Positions 8,564 to 17,021 of a DNA stretch of 64,000 nt are shown piece by piece. The notes under the pieces are model-generated. The model made no database searches and was not told where the DNA came from. It worked only from the letters and a program-made list of their open reading frames with translations. Origin of the DNA: Nostoc carneum NIES-2107 (GTDB lineage: Bacteria; Cyanobacteriota; Cyanobacteriia; Cyanobacteriales; Nostocaceae). Each line of letters starts with the position of its first letter. Position 1 is the stretch's first letter. The position numbers and the translations under genes were made by a program. The DNA is taken from assembly GCA_002368155.1 (NCBI GenBank), contig AP018181.1, forward strand, positions 62,001 to 126,000. The letters are read 5' to 3'.

Positions 8564-9178
8564 ATGAGCGGCATTAACGTCACGATTGACGCTCCTACCG
8601 GAAAATATGTGAAACAAGCACTAGAGCGAATTGCTAGAGAATTTCAGGATTATCTCAATTCCTTACAACCTGAGGAAATAAAATGTTTAGCTGAACGTTT
8701 AACGCCTACTAATATCAAGCCAAAGTATTCTCAAGCTGAAATCAACTTTGCTGCCAAGCTTGGTGCCGATCAAATCAGCGATGAGGAGCATAGTAAATTA
8801 GAACTGGCTGCTTTAACGAGAAATTTTAAATGGAGACAAGAACTACTTAAATCTTCATTAACGGCTCCACAAGTAGCCGATTTGTTAAACACGACCCGTC
8901 AGACACCACACGATCGCTTAAAAAAGAATAGCCTAATTGCCGTTCAAGATAACGGAGTTTGGAAATTTCCCACCTGGCAATTCGATCCGGAGGGGCCAGA
9001 TGGAGTAATCGCTGGGCTACCTGATGTTTTAAAGGCTCTCAATGTTCCTGCTTTATCCAAAATTAGTTGGCTAACTAAACCCAACAGTGCTTTAAATGGG
9101 CTAACCCCCATCGAAGCTTTGAAGTTTGGGCAGATAGACGATGTAATTGCGGCTGCTAGGACTGTCGGAGTTTTATAG
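8564..9178 (+). CDS. ParS/Xre-like antitoxin of a RES toxin-antitoxin pair
   Basis: The 204-residue protein starts at ATG 8564. This start is preferred over GTG 8543 because AAGGAGGG ends four bases before it. A central HTH-like segment (SLTAPQVADLLNTTRQTPHDRLKKNSLIAVQDNGVWKFP, near 105-145) looks like a DNA-binding reader. The C-terminal segment has WLTKPNSALNGLTPIEALKF and then DDVIAAARTVG. This matches the toxin-binding domain of the MbcA/ParS/Xre family, with its W-L-x-x-P-N, L-x-G-x-T-P-x-E-x-L pattern. Such antitoxins neutralise RES-domain NAD-degrading toxins, and a RES gene lies downstream on the same strand. The 548-bp gap between the two genes is unusually long for such a pair. Confidence 0.8.
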   Translation: MSGINVTIDAPTGKYVKQALERIAREFQDYLNSLQPEEIKCLAERLTPTNIKPKYSQAEINFAAKLGADQISDEEHSKLELAALTRNFKWRQELLKSSLTAPQVADLLNTTRQTPHDRLKKNSLIAVQDNGVWKFPTWQFDPEGPDGVIAGLPDVLKALNVPALSKISWLTKPNSALNGLTPIEALKFGQIDDVIAAARTVGVL

Positions 9179-9520
9179 TCATCTTGCAATCAAAAAATGA
9201 GCATCAGAATCAACGCGGAGCAGTTGAGACGCTTTGACGTGGAGAATGAAAATTCCCCGCGTCTTTGCTATCTCTACCTCCGCGTCTGCTTTCTCAGCCT
9301 TTAAGTATAAATCTTGCCTAAAAATCATCTGAGTGGCTGACAAAAGTTACAGAGACTACACTTGAATAGATAAAAATGTCCGGAAATACGTAGCCGACTT
9401 TTGAATTTTTGTGTAGATGTAGTTTTAATGTACTAGTTTACAGAGGCAGTAAAATTCTGCAACTTCAATTGAAGGCTGTACCCCTACGGAGAAGCAAGCT
9501 ACGTGCAGTGTCTCCGACAG

Positions 9521-9680
9521 GAGAAGTATAAAGCATAAAAGATGAAGTAAAACCTAGAAATAAATATGAGGCAACTCAGAACGGCGGTAGGTTTGCTTTG
9601 ATTTTCTTAATGGATAAATCCCAGCGAATCAGAGCAAACTTTTATTGTTGTTTCATCTTTCATCCTTTATACTTCTGCGG
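9521..9680. repeat. Imperfect inverted repeat between antitoxin and toxin genes
   Basis: A left arm around 9521-9549 (AGAAGTATAAAGCATAAAAG then ATGAAGT) matches the complement of the right arm around 9652-9680 (AGAAGTATAAAGGATGAAAG then ATGAAAC). About 100 bases lie between the arms. A phrase at 9481-9526 (CCCCTACGGAGAAGCAAGCT onwards) resembles small dispersed repeats common in Nostoc-type genomes. The 9179-9726 gap therefore looks like accumulated repeat DNA, with no gene seen in it. Confidence 0.55.
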
Positions 9681-9726
9681 TCAAGTATTCCCATTTTGTC
9701 AGTTAACCAGATGAGGAGTAATCAAG

Positions 9727-10389
9727 GTGGTCAAACTCATTGTCCCGCCACCTCGCTTTGGCAGGCCAAAACCAAAATTTCATATTTTAAAAAAGGGCAC
9801 GGAATTTTTTCGGATTTTTCGCACAGAATTTGGCACGACTGCGCTGACTTTTCGGGAGTGGGGGCCACTTTTTCGCTTCGATCATCATCGCGCTAACTAT
9901 CCCAGTTTTTCCTACGAGCCATTGGATTACCAACCAGCCAATGACCAGGAACGCGGTATATACTACATTGCCCCAAAACTTTCGAGTTGTCTAGTGGAAG
10001 TTTTTGGTGATATTGGTTGTATTGAAATTACTGACCAGCTGATTGCGATTGTGACTGCGACACGAGATTTAAAATTACTGGATTTGCGCGGCAATGGTGC
10101 CATGCGAGCTGGTGCAAATGAAGCTACTCTCGCCAAGACAGAAAAGCGTGGTCTTAGCCAAGCTTGGTCACGTTATTTTTATGAGCAGCCAGAAATTTAC
10201 TCCCAAATTCACGGGTTAATTTATTGCAATGCTCATAACAATGAAGATGCGATCGCTATTTATGAGCGTGCAGAACATTTCTTCAGTTGTAGCCCAGACA
10301 ATGTATTGCCGCTAAAACACGAGTTATTACGCGGGCCAATATTAAAAGCGGCAGATGAGAATAATTTAGAAGTAATTCCCTATTGGTAA
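9727..10389 (+). CDS. RES domain toxin (NAD+-degrading type)
   Basis: The 220-residue protein shows the RES-family layout: an N-terminal arginine region (IFRTEFGTTALTFREWGPLFRFDHHRA), then GIYYIAPKLSSCLVEVFGD, where the family Tyr/Ser/Glu cluster occurs, and a late Ser-containing segment (GLIYCNAHNNEDAIAIYERA). Characterised RES toxins degrade NAD+ and are held in check by MbcA/ParS/Xre antitoxins. One is encoded 548 bp upstream on the same strand. The start is GTG with GAGGAG about 10 bases upstream. The assignment rests on family pattern and context. Toxicity is inferred. Confidence 0.82.
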   Translation: MVKLIVPPPRFGRPKPKFHILKKGTEFFRIFRTEFGTTALTFREWGPLFRFDHHRANYPSFSYEPLDYQPANDQERGIYYIAPKLSSCLVEVFGDIGCIEITDQLIAIVTATRDLKLLDLRGNGAMRAGANEATLAKTEKRGLSQAWSRYFYEQPEIYSQIHGLIYCNAHNNEDAIAIYERAEHFFSCSPDNVLPLKHELLRGPILKAADENNLEVIPYW

Positions 10390-10530
10390 TTCGTAGTTCG
10401 TAATTCGTAATTCGTAATTAAAGGGTGAGGGAAACTTGCCCTTTACGAAAAGTTATATGTCGCTATCATTAACTGAATGCTTACCAATGACAAAAGACAA
10501 ATGACAAATGACAAATGACAAATAACAATT
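10387..10530. repeat. Heptamer arrays (TTCGTAA and ACAAATG types)
   Basis: About five TTCGTAA/TTCGTAG units (10387-10420) follow the RES toxin. A second array of ACAAATG units lies at 10495-10530, in front of the next gene. Confidence 0.8.
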
Positions 10531-10558
10531 ATGTTTAATTACACTGCCCTATAAAAAT

Positions 10559-11476
10559 ATGAATAGTAAATCAGATAAAGAGCCTGGTAACAACCAGATT
10601 TCTCGGGAAGCGGTGGATTGGCTGCTGCGGCGAATTATTCACATTCCGAAAAACTGGTTAATTATTAGTAGTATTTTTATTCTCCTCAGCACTTTTCAAG
10701 TCAATGGTGGAGAAAAATTAACTTTTAAATTTGAAGTCACAAATACAACAGCTATTTTCTTAGCTTTAATTTGGTTACCTTCTATCCTCAAGATATTTGC
10801 ATTAACTGGCGGAGCGGTGAAGACACCTGCAGGGGAAATTACTGGCTCTAGTATGATGCCAATGTTACAGTCATTAACGGGAGATACCTTAGGCTATTTG
10901 ATTGAGCAGACCAAGCTAGCAGAAGATGTTGCACCACCACAACAGCAGCTAGAAATGCGGCAAATCCGCCATGAATGGCAGAAAGCCTACGCATCAACGG
11001 TTCCTGTATCGGAAGCCAGGCAACAAATTGAGCGTTTAAGTCAACGCTATAAGGAACTGAGAAGTTCCCTACCATCGGGAGCAAAACGCACATTTGAAAT
11101 GGAGTCTATTGCCGGACGAATGCGGGCACTGGCTCCGGAAGTGAATTTTTCTGCAGCAGAAGTCAATAATTTACTCAAATCTAACGACCAAGGTAAGCGC
11201 TTGCTGGGGCTTTCAATCGTGGAATGGAGTGGAGATGCAAATTATTTTTATGCAGTGCTAAGTATTATTAATAACTCAGAAACAGCCTTTGAGCAGACTT
11301 GTGCATTGCGTGCAGTAGAAAAGATGGTATCCAAGCTCAACGAACAACAGGAACAAGACTTGCTGTCAGCGCTGATACATCAACGCAATTTCAATGAAGC
11401 CCAAAAGTGCTGGATTAGACCTAACTCTAATCGTTGGGCATTGAGCGATCGCATCTTATCTCTGTTAGAAAAATAG
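10559..11476 (+). CDS. Unrecognised protein with two membrane segments and a helical cytosolic region
   Basis: I do not recognise this 305-residue protein. Two hydrophobic stretches (about 33-50 and 64-82) are followed by a Gly/Pro turn (GGAVKTPAGEITG) and an amphipathic helix with Gln/Glu-rich coiled-coil character (QQQLEMRQIRHEWQKAYAS, near 137-160). The C-terminal part (about 185-305) is wholly helical, with HEAT-like spacing (NDQGKRLLGLSIVEWSGD, FEQTCALRAVEKMVSKL). It follows the RES toxin on the same strand with a repeat-filled 169-bp gap. It may be an accessory membrane protein of the island or an unrelated gene. A stem-loop lies directly downstream. Confidence 0.75.
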   Translation: MNSKSDKEPGNNQISREAVDWLLRRIIHIPKNWLIISSIFILLSTFQVNGGEKLTFKFEVTNTTAIFLALIWLPSILKIFALTGGAVKTPAGEITGSSMMPMLQSLTGDTLGYLIEQTKLAEDVAPPQQQLEMRQIRHEWQKAYASTVPVSEARQQIERLSQRYKELRSSLPSGAKRTFEMESIAGRMRALAPEVNFSAAEVNNLLKSNDQGKRLLGLSIVEWSGDANYFYAVLSIINNSETAFEQTCALRAVEKMVSKLNEQQEQDLLSALIHQRNFNEAQKCWIRPNSNRWALSDRILSLLEK

Positions 11477-11501
11477 GTATATTAGAATATCTTCCCTCTT
11501 C

Positions 11502-11554
11502 AACAAGGGAACAGAAAGTAGGGAACAGGATTTCCTATTTTCTGTTCCCTTGTT
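11502..11554 (+). terminator. Strong stem-loop after the unrecognised membrane-protein gene
   Basis: AACAAGGGAACAGAAA (from 11502) pairs with TTTCTGTTCCCTTGTT (ending 11554), with an additional inner pairing TAGG/CCTA. This long, nearly perfect stem begins about 25 bases after the stop codon. Only a weak T run follows, so it is terminator-like but not canonical. Confidence 0.55.
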
Positions 11555-11585
11555 AATATATGCTCAAATTCAGGTGGAATTCTCC

Positions 11586-11717
11586 CTAGTAGTACGCCAA
11601 GGCAACTTGGCGGGGTAAAGGGGAAAGGGTAAAGGTGAAAGGTTTTTGTCCCTTACCCTTTTCCCTTTAACCTTTACCCAACCTCCACCTAACATTTTTG
11701 GGTTGGCAGACTACTAG
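11586..11717. repeat. Small MITE-like element with CTAGTAGT ends
   Basis: The left end CTAGTAGTACGCCAA and the complement of the right end CTAGTAGTCTGCCAA agree at 13 of 15 bases over a 132-bp element. Inside are a hairpin, CGCCAAG-GCAA-CTTGGCG (11595-11612), and a purine/pyrimidine mirror pair around TTTTTGTCCC. No coding potential is seen. It occupies most of the 11477-11883 gap. Confidence 0.6.
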
Positions 11718-11883
11718 ATATACCTTTAAAAGATTGTCTAGTTTCTCGTCTGAGGCTATGAATATCTACCAACAGTCAAAGCCTCGTTGACTTTAACGAC
11801 AAAATTTGCTTTTCGTCTAGAGCGCAGATCGTTTAAGCTAGCTGAAAGATTCTTTGGATTTATGGGTAAAAGGCGGTAAGAGT

Positions 11884-12765
11884 GTGCGTAAAAATTTTGG
11901 ATTAATGTCTCTTCTGGTAGTCTGTAGTTTGTGGGGTATGCCAAAAGCAGCGCAAGCACAGGCTCTACTACCTCATACACTGCAATTAGATGCCGGCAAA
12001 TTAGAAAAACAAGGTTTGAGCTTGGCACAAGAAGCTGCACAACTGAGTCAGTTTCAACAGTTTGAGTTAGCTTTGCCACGAGCTCGTTTGGCTAGTCAAC
12101 TAGCTCCAAAAAATGATAAAGTTTGGTTTCTATTAGGTGGTTTGCATCTGCAAAATAAAGAGTTTGATGCGGCACTCGCAGCCTTGAAAAAGGCCCAAAC
12201 TCTCAATCCCAAAAATGCCGACGTTCTATTTGCAATGGGTTCGGCTAATTTTCAGCAGAAAAAATATCAGTTAGCTGTTGCTAATTACCAAGCTGGGTTG
12301 AAGTTAAAACCTCAAGATGCAGACGCTTTGTTTGATTTGGGGAATGCTTATTACATGATGGGTCGCTTACCTGATGCGATCGCCCAATATAATAAAGCGG
12401 TTTCCTTTGATCAGAAATTCTGGCCAGCAATTAACAATACTGGCTTAATTCAATACGAACAAGGTGATACCCAAAATGCCATTAAACAATGGCAAAAGGC
12501 TGTATCTTTAGATAAACAAGCCGCAGAACCTTTACTAGCGCTAGCAGTAGCCCTATATACTAAAGGCGATCGCCAACAAGGTTTAGCAATGGGAGAAGCT
12601 GCACTCCGCATTGACCAACGCTATGGTGATTTGGATTTCCTCAAGCAAAATCTTTGGGGTGAACGTCTACTATCCGATACCAAAAAGTTCCTCGAATTAC
12701 CGAGGATTCAAGCAGCTCTCCAGCAGCGGGAAAGCCCATTAAACTCTACCCAAGAACCTCAATAA
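11884..12765 (+). CDS. Exported TPR-repeat protein
   Basis: I place the start at GTG 11884, which has AAAGGCGG eight bases upstream. This gives a classical signal peptide, RKNFGLMSLLVVCSLWGMPK then AAQAQA, with cleavage near residue 25. The longer TTG 11854 start would bury it. The mature part is a run of tetratricopeptide repeats between about residues 65 and 260 (for example KVWFLLGGLHLQNKEFDAAL, ADALFDLGNAYYMMGRLPDA, WPAINNTGLIQYEQGDTQNA). TPRs are protein-protein interaction scaffolds, so this is probably a periplasmic or thylakoid-lumen assembly factor. No partner is evident from the neighbours. Confidence 0.85.
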   Translation: MRKNFGLMSLLVVCSLWGMPKAAQAQALLPHTLQLDAGKLEKQGLSLAQEAAQLSQFQQFELALPRARLASQLAPKNDKVWFLLGGLHLQNKEFDAALAALKKAQTLNPKNADVLFAMGSANFQQKKYQLAVANYQAGLKLKPQDADALFDLGNAYYMMGRLPDAIAQYNKAVSFDQKFWPAINNTGLIQYEQGDTQNAIKQWQKAVSLDKQAAEPLLALAVALYTKGDRQQGLAMGEAALRIDQRYGDLDFLKQNLWGERLLSDTKKFLELPRIQAALQQRESPLNSTQEPQ

Positions 12766-12992
12766 AAGAGGACTAATTGGCAATTGGTAATTGGAGCCGC
12801 TTTTACCCATGACCTCTTACCACTTGCCTAAAGATGCCATTCCATAGTACATATATACTGATTAACAGCAAGTAGTGCATTCCTGAAAAAGTCACCAATT
12901 CTAGAGTACTAGTACATCTAGTTGCGGATATCAACCATTCACAACAGTTCAACAGCCTGTAATCAGAGTCTTTTGACTGTTTTGTAGTCGTG

Positions 12993-13391
12993 CTAGTCTT
13001 TGGGTAGAAGTGCCAGGATCTGGTCAACAAAAAGTTGATGGTCAACCACAGGCTTAGAAATGTAGCCATCAGCGCCACTTTGTTTCAAAAAGTTCTCGCG
13101 ATCGCCTTCCATAGCGTGAGCAGTCACCAGAATCACAGGTAAATTTGCTGTTTGCGGATCAGATTTCAACATTTGTGTAATCTTGATACCGTCAACGGAC
13201 TTGCCCTGGTAAACACTCCGAGACAAAGAAACATCCATTAAAATCAGGTCTGCATCTCCAGATTGGGCAATTTTTATAACTTCTTCCACATTTTCTGTAT
13301 GCTTAACATCTAAGCCCCCGCGCTTGGTCAAAATTTTGGAAAAAACGCGAGCATTAATGAGATCGTCTTCTACAATCAGAACAGTTTTCAT
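12993..13391 (-). CDS. Single-domain response regulator (CheY-like)
   Basis: The 132-residue receiver domain has no output domain. The acidic pocket is D9-D10, the phosphoacceptor D53 (DLILMDVS), switch Thr90 (VILVTAHA) and Lys113 (GYISKPVV). A short insertion (SRSVYQGKSVDG) follows the phosphorylation site, as in several cyanobacterial receivers related to the DivK group. It acts in the cytoplasm as a phosphorelay intermediate or allosteric partner. No histidine kinase is adjacent, so its cognate sensor is unknown. It is transcribed divergently from the topoisomerase gene at 13617. Confidence 0.92.
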   Translation of the reverse strand: MKTVLIVEDDLINARVFSKILTKRGGLDVKHTENVEEVIKIAQSGDADLILMDVSLSRSVYQGKSVDGIKITQMLKSDPQTANLPVILVTAHAMEGDRENFLKQSGADGYISKPVVDHQLFVDQILALLPKD

Positions 13392-13616
13392 GAGAACTTA
13401 ACTTATAGGAATTTGGGGGATGAACATCTGGAAAACAGTTGTCTGCCTCCTTTTTAATCTTCAGTGTCTATCCCTGTCATCAAGGATAATACTACTGCTT
13501 CTTATCATTTGACTAACAATATTTAGTTAGAAATTGCTTTTCATCCGTTATGCTGTGGTTGTTGCAGCGTTAGTTTCCAGCGACTTTTGTGTAATTAAAT
13601 TTCAGGGAAAAAGCTC

Positions 13617-16136
13617 ATGGCAAAACAGTTAAACCTTCTCTCCACGGGACAGGTAATCACAACAGCCCTGCACACAGAGATGCAACGGTCTTACCTCGAA
13701 TATGCCATGAGCGTAATTGTTGGGAGAGCGTTGCCAGATGTGCGTGATGGCTTAAAGCCAGTACATCGCCGGATTTTGTATGCAATGCACGAACTGGGTT
13801 TGACACCAGATAGACCATATCGGAAATGTGCCCGTGTGGTGGGGGATGTGCTTGGTAAATACCATCCCCACGGTGACCAATCAGTTTATGATGCCTTAGT
13901 TAGGTTAGTACAAGATTTTTCCAGCCGCTATCCCTTACTGGCAGGACATGGTAACTTTGGCAGCGTTGACAATGACCCACCAGCCGCGATGCGTTATACA
14001 GAAACCCGCCTCGCAGCCATTGGTCATGAGGGAATGCTAACGGAAATTGGCGATGAAACTGTGGAATTTATCGGCAATTTCGATAATTCTCAACAAGAAC
14101 CCACAGTATTACCCGCTCAGTTACCCTTCCTACTCCTGAATGGCTGTTCTGGAATTGCAGTAGGGATGGCGACAAATATTCCCCCACACAATTTAGGGGA
14201 AGTAGTTGATGGATTAATCGCCTTAATCGATCAGCCAGATTTAGCGGATGAAAAATTATTTGAGTTAATTCCCGGGCCAGATTTTCCCACAGGTGGAGAA
14301 ATTATCGGCTCAGCTGGAATTCGCGAAGCCTACACCACAGGTAAGGGTGGGATTGTATTGCGGGGTGTAGCGCAATTAGAAGAAATCGCACCCGCAAGGG
14401 GAAGCAAGCGACGGACAGCAATTATCATCACAGAACTGCCATATCAGGTAAATAAAGCCGCCTGGATTGAAAAAGTCGCAGAATTGGTGAATCAAGGGCG
14501 CTTGCAGGGAATTTCTGACATTCGTGACGAAAGTGATCGCGAAGGGATGCGCGTGGTAATTGAACTCAAACGCGATATTAATCCCCAAGAAATCCTCCAG
14601 CATTTGTATCATCAAACTGCCTTACAAACCAATTTTGGGGCAATTCTCTTAGCTTTGGTAGATGGACAACCCCGCCAGTTAAGCTTGCGTCAGTTATTGC
14701 TGGAATTTTTAAGTTTCCGCGAGCAGACACTCTCCCGCCGCTATAGCTACGAGTTAGGGAAAGCGGAAAATCGGCTGCATTTGGTGGAAGGTTTACTCTT
14801 AGCTTTATCCAATGTTGATACGGTAATTGAAATTTTGCGCCAAGCACCCGACGGTAGCACCGCAAAAATTACTCTATGTAGCCAACTAAATTTAAGTGAA
14901 GTCCAAGCAGATGCAATTTTAGCTATGCCATTGCGTCGCTTAACAAGTTTAGAACACCAGAATTTACAACAGGAATTTGAGCAACTCACACAACAAATAA
15001 ATTTATTACGCATCTTACTCAGCGATCGCAAAGAATTACTCAAGGCTTTGAAAAAAGATTTGCGATCGCTCAAGCGTAAATACAGCGATCCTCGACGGAC
15101 AAAACTAGTCAACCTGAGTGCTGAGGAAATCAAAAAACAAGGAGAAACTCAGAGCAAAAAATCAGGCGATCGCGACGCGGAAAATCTTAAAGTTAGCTCG
15201 GAAATTCTCAAATCAGAAGTACCCGCAGAAGAAGCTATTTTAGAATTTACTCACCGGGGATATGTCCGCCGCATTGCAGTTAACGGTAAAAAACCAAAAA
15301 CAGAAAATGGTCTCAATGAGAACGACTTTATTATCCAAACTCAAATAACTGATACAGATAAAGAGTTGTTGGTACTTACTAGCGGTGCGAAAGTTTACCC
15401 AGTCAGAGTAGGCGATATCCCTGCAGTGACGGGGCGTTCTCCCAAGGGTACACCACTGATTACCTTGCTCTCCAATACAGCCCAAGGTACTCAAGAAGGG
15501 GTGATTAATCGCTTGTTGTTACCAGAGAATGTGGAAAACACTCAGATGATTCTTCTCACAAGGCAAGGGCGAATTAAGCGCCTGGCGTTAGAAGAATTGA
15601 GCAACCTGACGCGTCGAGTCACAATTTTAAAACTGAAAGACGATGATGAACTGATATATAGCCAATTAATTACTACAGGTAAACATCTGATTGTTGCTAG
15701 TTCCAGCGGACGGCTGTTGCGATTCGCTGTAAATGACGAACAACTGCCCATTATGGGACGTGCGGCTATGGGATTACAAGCATTACGCATGTTAAGACAA
15801 CAGCAGATGGTGGGCTGTGGTGTTGTGAGTGGACAAGAAGAGTTATTGCTAGTTACTCAAGAAGGATACGCTAAACGCCTCACAGCTAATCAGTTAAAAG
15901 CTGCTAATCGCGGCGATTTAGGCACGCAAGCGCTGAAATTCACTAATAAAACCGACAACTTAGCCGCAATGCTGGTGGCGATCGCCTCTGGTGAGGTAGC
16001 GTTACTCACCAATAAAGAACGGATAGTGCGGCTACCTCTAGAAACCGTACCTTTTGCAGATCGAGATAGCAAAGGCCAAAGCGTCCTGCAACTCAACCGC
16101 GATGAGAAAATCATTAGCGTTGTGGAAGTGCGTTAA
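13617..16136 (+). CDS. Type IIA topoisomerase subunit A (GyrA/ParC family) lacking a GyrA box
   Basis: This DNA breakage-reunion subunit is 839 residues. The winged-helix/catalytic region carries [35 protein letters not shown] and [10 protein letters not shown], with the active-site tyrosine at residue 127. The tower and coiled-coil region runs to about 500. The C-terminal beta-pinwheel (from about 540) has blade motifs such as [22 protein letters not shown] and TQEGYAKRL. Two oddities: residue 88, equivalent to E. coli Ser83, is Gln, and the first blade goes from GYVRRIAV to NENDFI without any QRRGGKG box, the element needed for DNA wrapping by gyrase. Cyanobacteria usually encode two subunit A paralogues. 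This may be the ParC-like one, despite a usual gyrA annotation. Confidence 0.92.
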   Translation: MAKQLNLLSTGQVITTALHTEMQRSYLEYAMSVIVGRALPDVRDGLKPVHRRILYAMHELGLTPDRPYRKCARVVGDVLGKYHPHGDQSVYDALVRLVQDFSSRYPLLAGHGNFGSVDNDPPAAMRYTETRLAAIGHEGMLTEIGDETVEFIGNFDNSQQEPTVLPAQLPFLLLNGCSGIAVGMATNIPPHNLGEVVDGLIALIDQPDLADEKLFELIPGPDFPTGGEIIGSAGIREAYTTGKGGIVLRGVAQLEEIAPARGSKRRTAIIITELPYQVNKAAWIEKVAELVNQGRLQGISDIRDESDREGMRVVIELKRDINPQEILQHLYHQTALQTNFGAILLALVDGQPRQLSLRQLLLEFLSFREQTLSRRYSYELGKAENRLHLVEGLLLALSNVDTVIEILRQAPDGSTAKITLCSQLNLSEVQADAILAMPLRRLTSLEHQNLQQEFEQLTQQINLLRILLSDRKELLKALKKDLRSLKRKYSDPRRTKLVNLSAEEIKKQGETQSKKSGDRDAENLKVSSEILKSEVPAEEAILEFTHRGYVRRIAVNGKKPKTENGLNENDFIIQTQITDTDKELLVLTSGAKVYPVRVGDIPAVTGRSPKGTPLITLLSNTAQGTQEGVINRLLLPENVENTQMILLTRQGRIKRLALEELSNLTRRVTILKLKDDDELIYSQLITTGKHLIVASSSGRLLRFAVNDEQLPIMGRAAMGLQALRMLRQQQMVGCGVVSGQEELLLVTQEGYAKRLTANQLKAANRGDLGTQALKFTNKTDNLAAMLVAIASGEVALLTNKERIVRLPLETVPFADRDSKGQSVLQLNRDEKIISVVEVR

Positions 16137-16172
16137 TCAATAAAGCAAAATATATTGTGCGATCGCAGGTAG

Positions 16173-16195
16173 TCAGGACTAAAGTCCTGATTTTT
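16173..16195 (+). terminator. Intrinsic terminator after the topoisomerase A gene
   Basis: The stem TCAGGAC / GTCCTGA has a TAAA loop and is followed directly by TTTTT. It begins 37 bases after the stop codon. Confidence 0.8.
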
Positions 16196-16349
16196 CCACA
16201 TTTCTCACCCTATAAATGTGAACAAATATTAATATTTCTGAGAATCAGACTAATAGTAAATTGGCAAAAAAATGCGCCAGGTACTTGATAGAGACGTGAA
16301 ATATCAAGTCTTTATAGGTAGTACCTAAATTGTCATAATTTTTTTGAAA

Positions 16350-16378
16350 TTGAGCAATTTCTGAAATCCAGGTAGAAT
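16350..16378 (+). promoter_or_regulatory. Candidate sigma-70-type promoter for a small RNA
   Basis: TTGAGC (16350-16355) and TAGAAT (16373-16378) are separated by exactly 17 bases. They point to a start near 16385, upstream of two hairpins. No open frame with a ribosome binding site follows before the terminator at 16466. Confidence 0.45.
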
Positions 16379-16384
16379 AGTTGC

Positions 16385-16466
16385 AAAACTATTTCAATAA
16401 ATTATCGCTTTACTTGCAGTAAAGTCATGCAAATTCAGCCTCTGACTTAAGAAGAGGCGATTTTTT
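16385..16466 (+). ncRNA. Candidate small RNA of about 80 nt, upstream of hli
   Basis: The predicted transcript contains hairpin CTTTACT-TGC-AGTAAAG (16408-16424). It ends in a rho-independent terminator, GCCTCT (16438-16443) pairing with AGAGGC (16453-16458), followed by GATTTTTT. The stretch between the topoisomerase terminator and hli is otherwise gene-free. The terminator sits about 220 bases before the hli start, so it would end a separate transcript or attenuate a long hli leader. It is not identified as a known RNA family. Confidence 0.45.
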
Positions 16467-16685
16467 CAATTTATCTGAGTATAATTACTCTCTCCCCTTG
16501 CTAGCAGTTCAAATCTGCTCCTACCTCTAAAGATAGATATTTTCGCCTTGATGTATCAGTTAGTGTTTTTTGCGTCAAGTTTTAGCAATAAAACTACAAA
16601 TACATCCTTGCAATTATGAAAATCATTGTTATATTAGTTTACATAACCACATAAATCTTATTATAGTCTCGTTGGAGTACCTACC

Positions 16686-16868
16686 ATGACAAACGCAACC
16701 AAAACCCTATCTGCACCTGTAGTAGAAGATCGCAACTCTTGGCGTTGGGGCTTTACCCCCCAAGCAGAAATTTGGAACGGTCGTTTAGCAATGATCGGCT
16801 TCTTAGCAGCAGCTTTAATTGAGCTGTTATCTGGGAAAGGCTTTCTGCACTTCTGGGGTATTCTCTAA
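16686..16868 (+). CDS. High-light-inducible protein (one-helix chlorophyll-binding protein)
   Basis: This 60-residue thylakoid protein is of the Hlip/Scp group. The single transmembrane helix carries the chlorophyll-binding signature [20 protein letters not shown] (residues 27-46), with E28, N31 and R33, preceded by WRWGFTPQ. Such proteins bind chlorophyll and carotenoid, quench excess energy and assist photosystem II repair under stress. GGAG lies about 10 bases upstream of ATG 16686. A perfect hairpin with T-tracts on both strands follows, so the gene is monocistronic and ends convergently with sigA. The upstream region is AT-rich. Confidence 0.95.
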   Translation: MTNATKTLSAPVVEDRNSWRWGFTPQAEIWNGRLAMIGFLAAALIELLSGKGFLHFWGIL

Positions 16869-16920
16869 TACCAATCTTTAATTTGCTATCAATCTTAAAA
16901 TACAAAATTAGGTATAAATA

Positions 16921-16957
16921 AAAAACCTGGGAATGTATACATTCCCAGGTTTTTTTT
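16921..16957. terminator. Bidirectional terminator between hli and sigA
   Basis: AAAAACCTGGGAATG and CATTCCCAGGTTTTT form a perfect stem with a TATA loop. A-tracts and T-tracts flank it on both strands, so it can end both the hli transcript and the convergent sigma factor transcript. Confidence 0.9.
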
Positions 16958-17021
16958 GTTCCTTGTCCTTGGTCATTAGTCATGCGCTAAAAGCTAATGA
17001 CTAAGAACTGATGATTAATCA

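Noticed and set aside
14376-15133. Long minus-strand frames inside the topoisomerase A gene
   Set aside because: Antisense shadows of a clear coding sequence with no motifs of their own.
16500-16527. T-arm-like sequence (GCAGTTCAAATCTGC) that could end a tRNA
   Set aside because: No matching acceptor, D-arm or anticodon arm lies upstream, so a tRNA cannot be drawn. At most a remnant.
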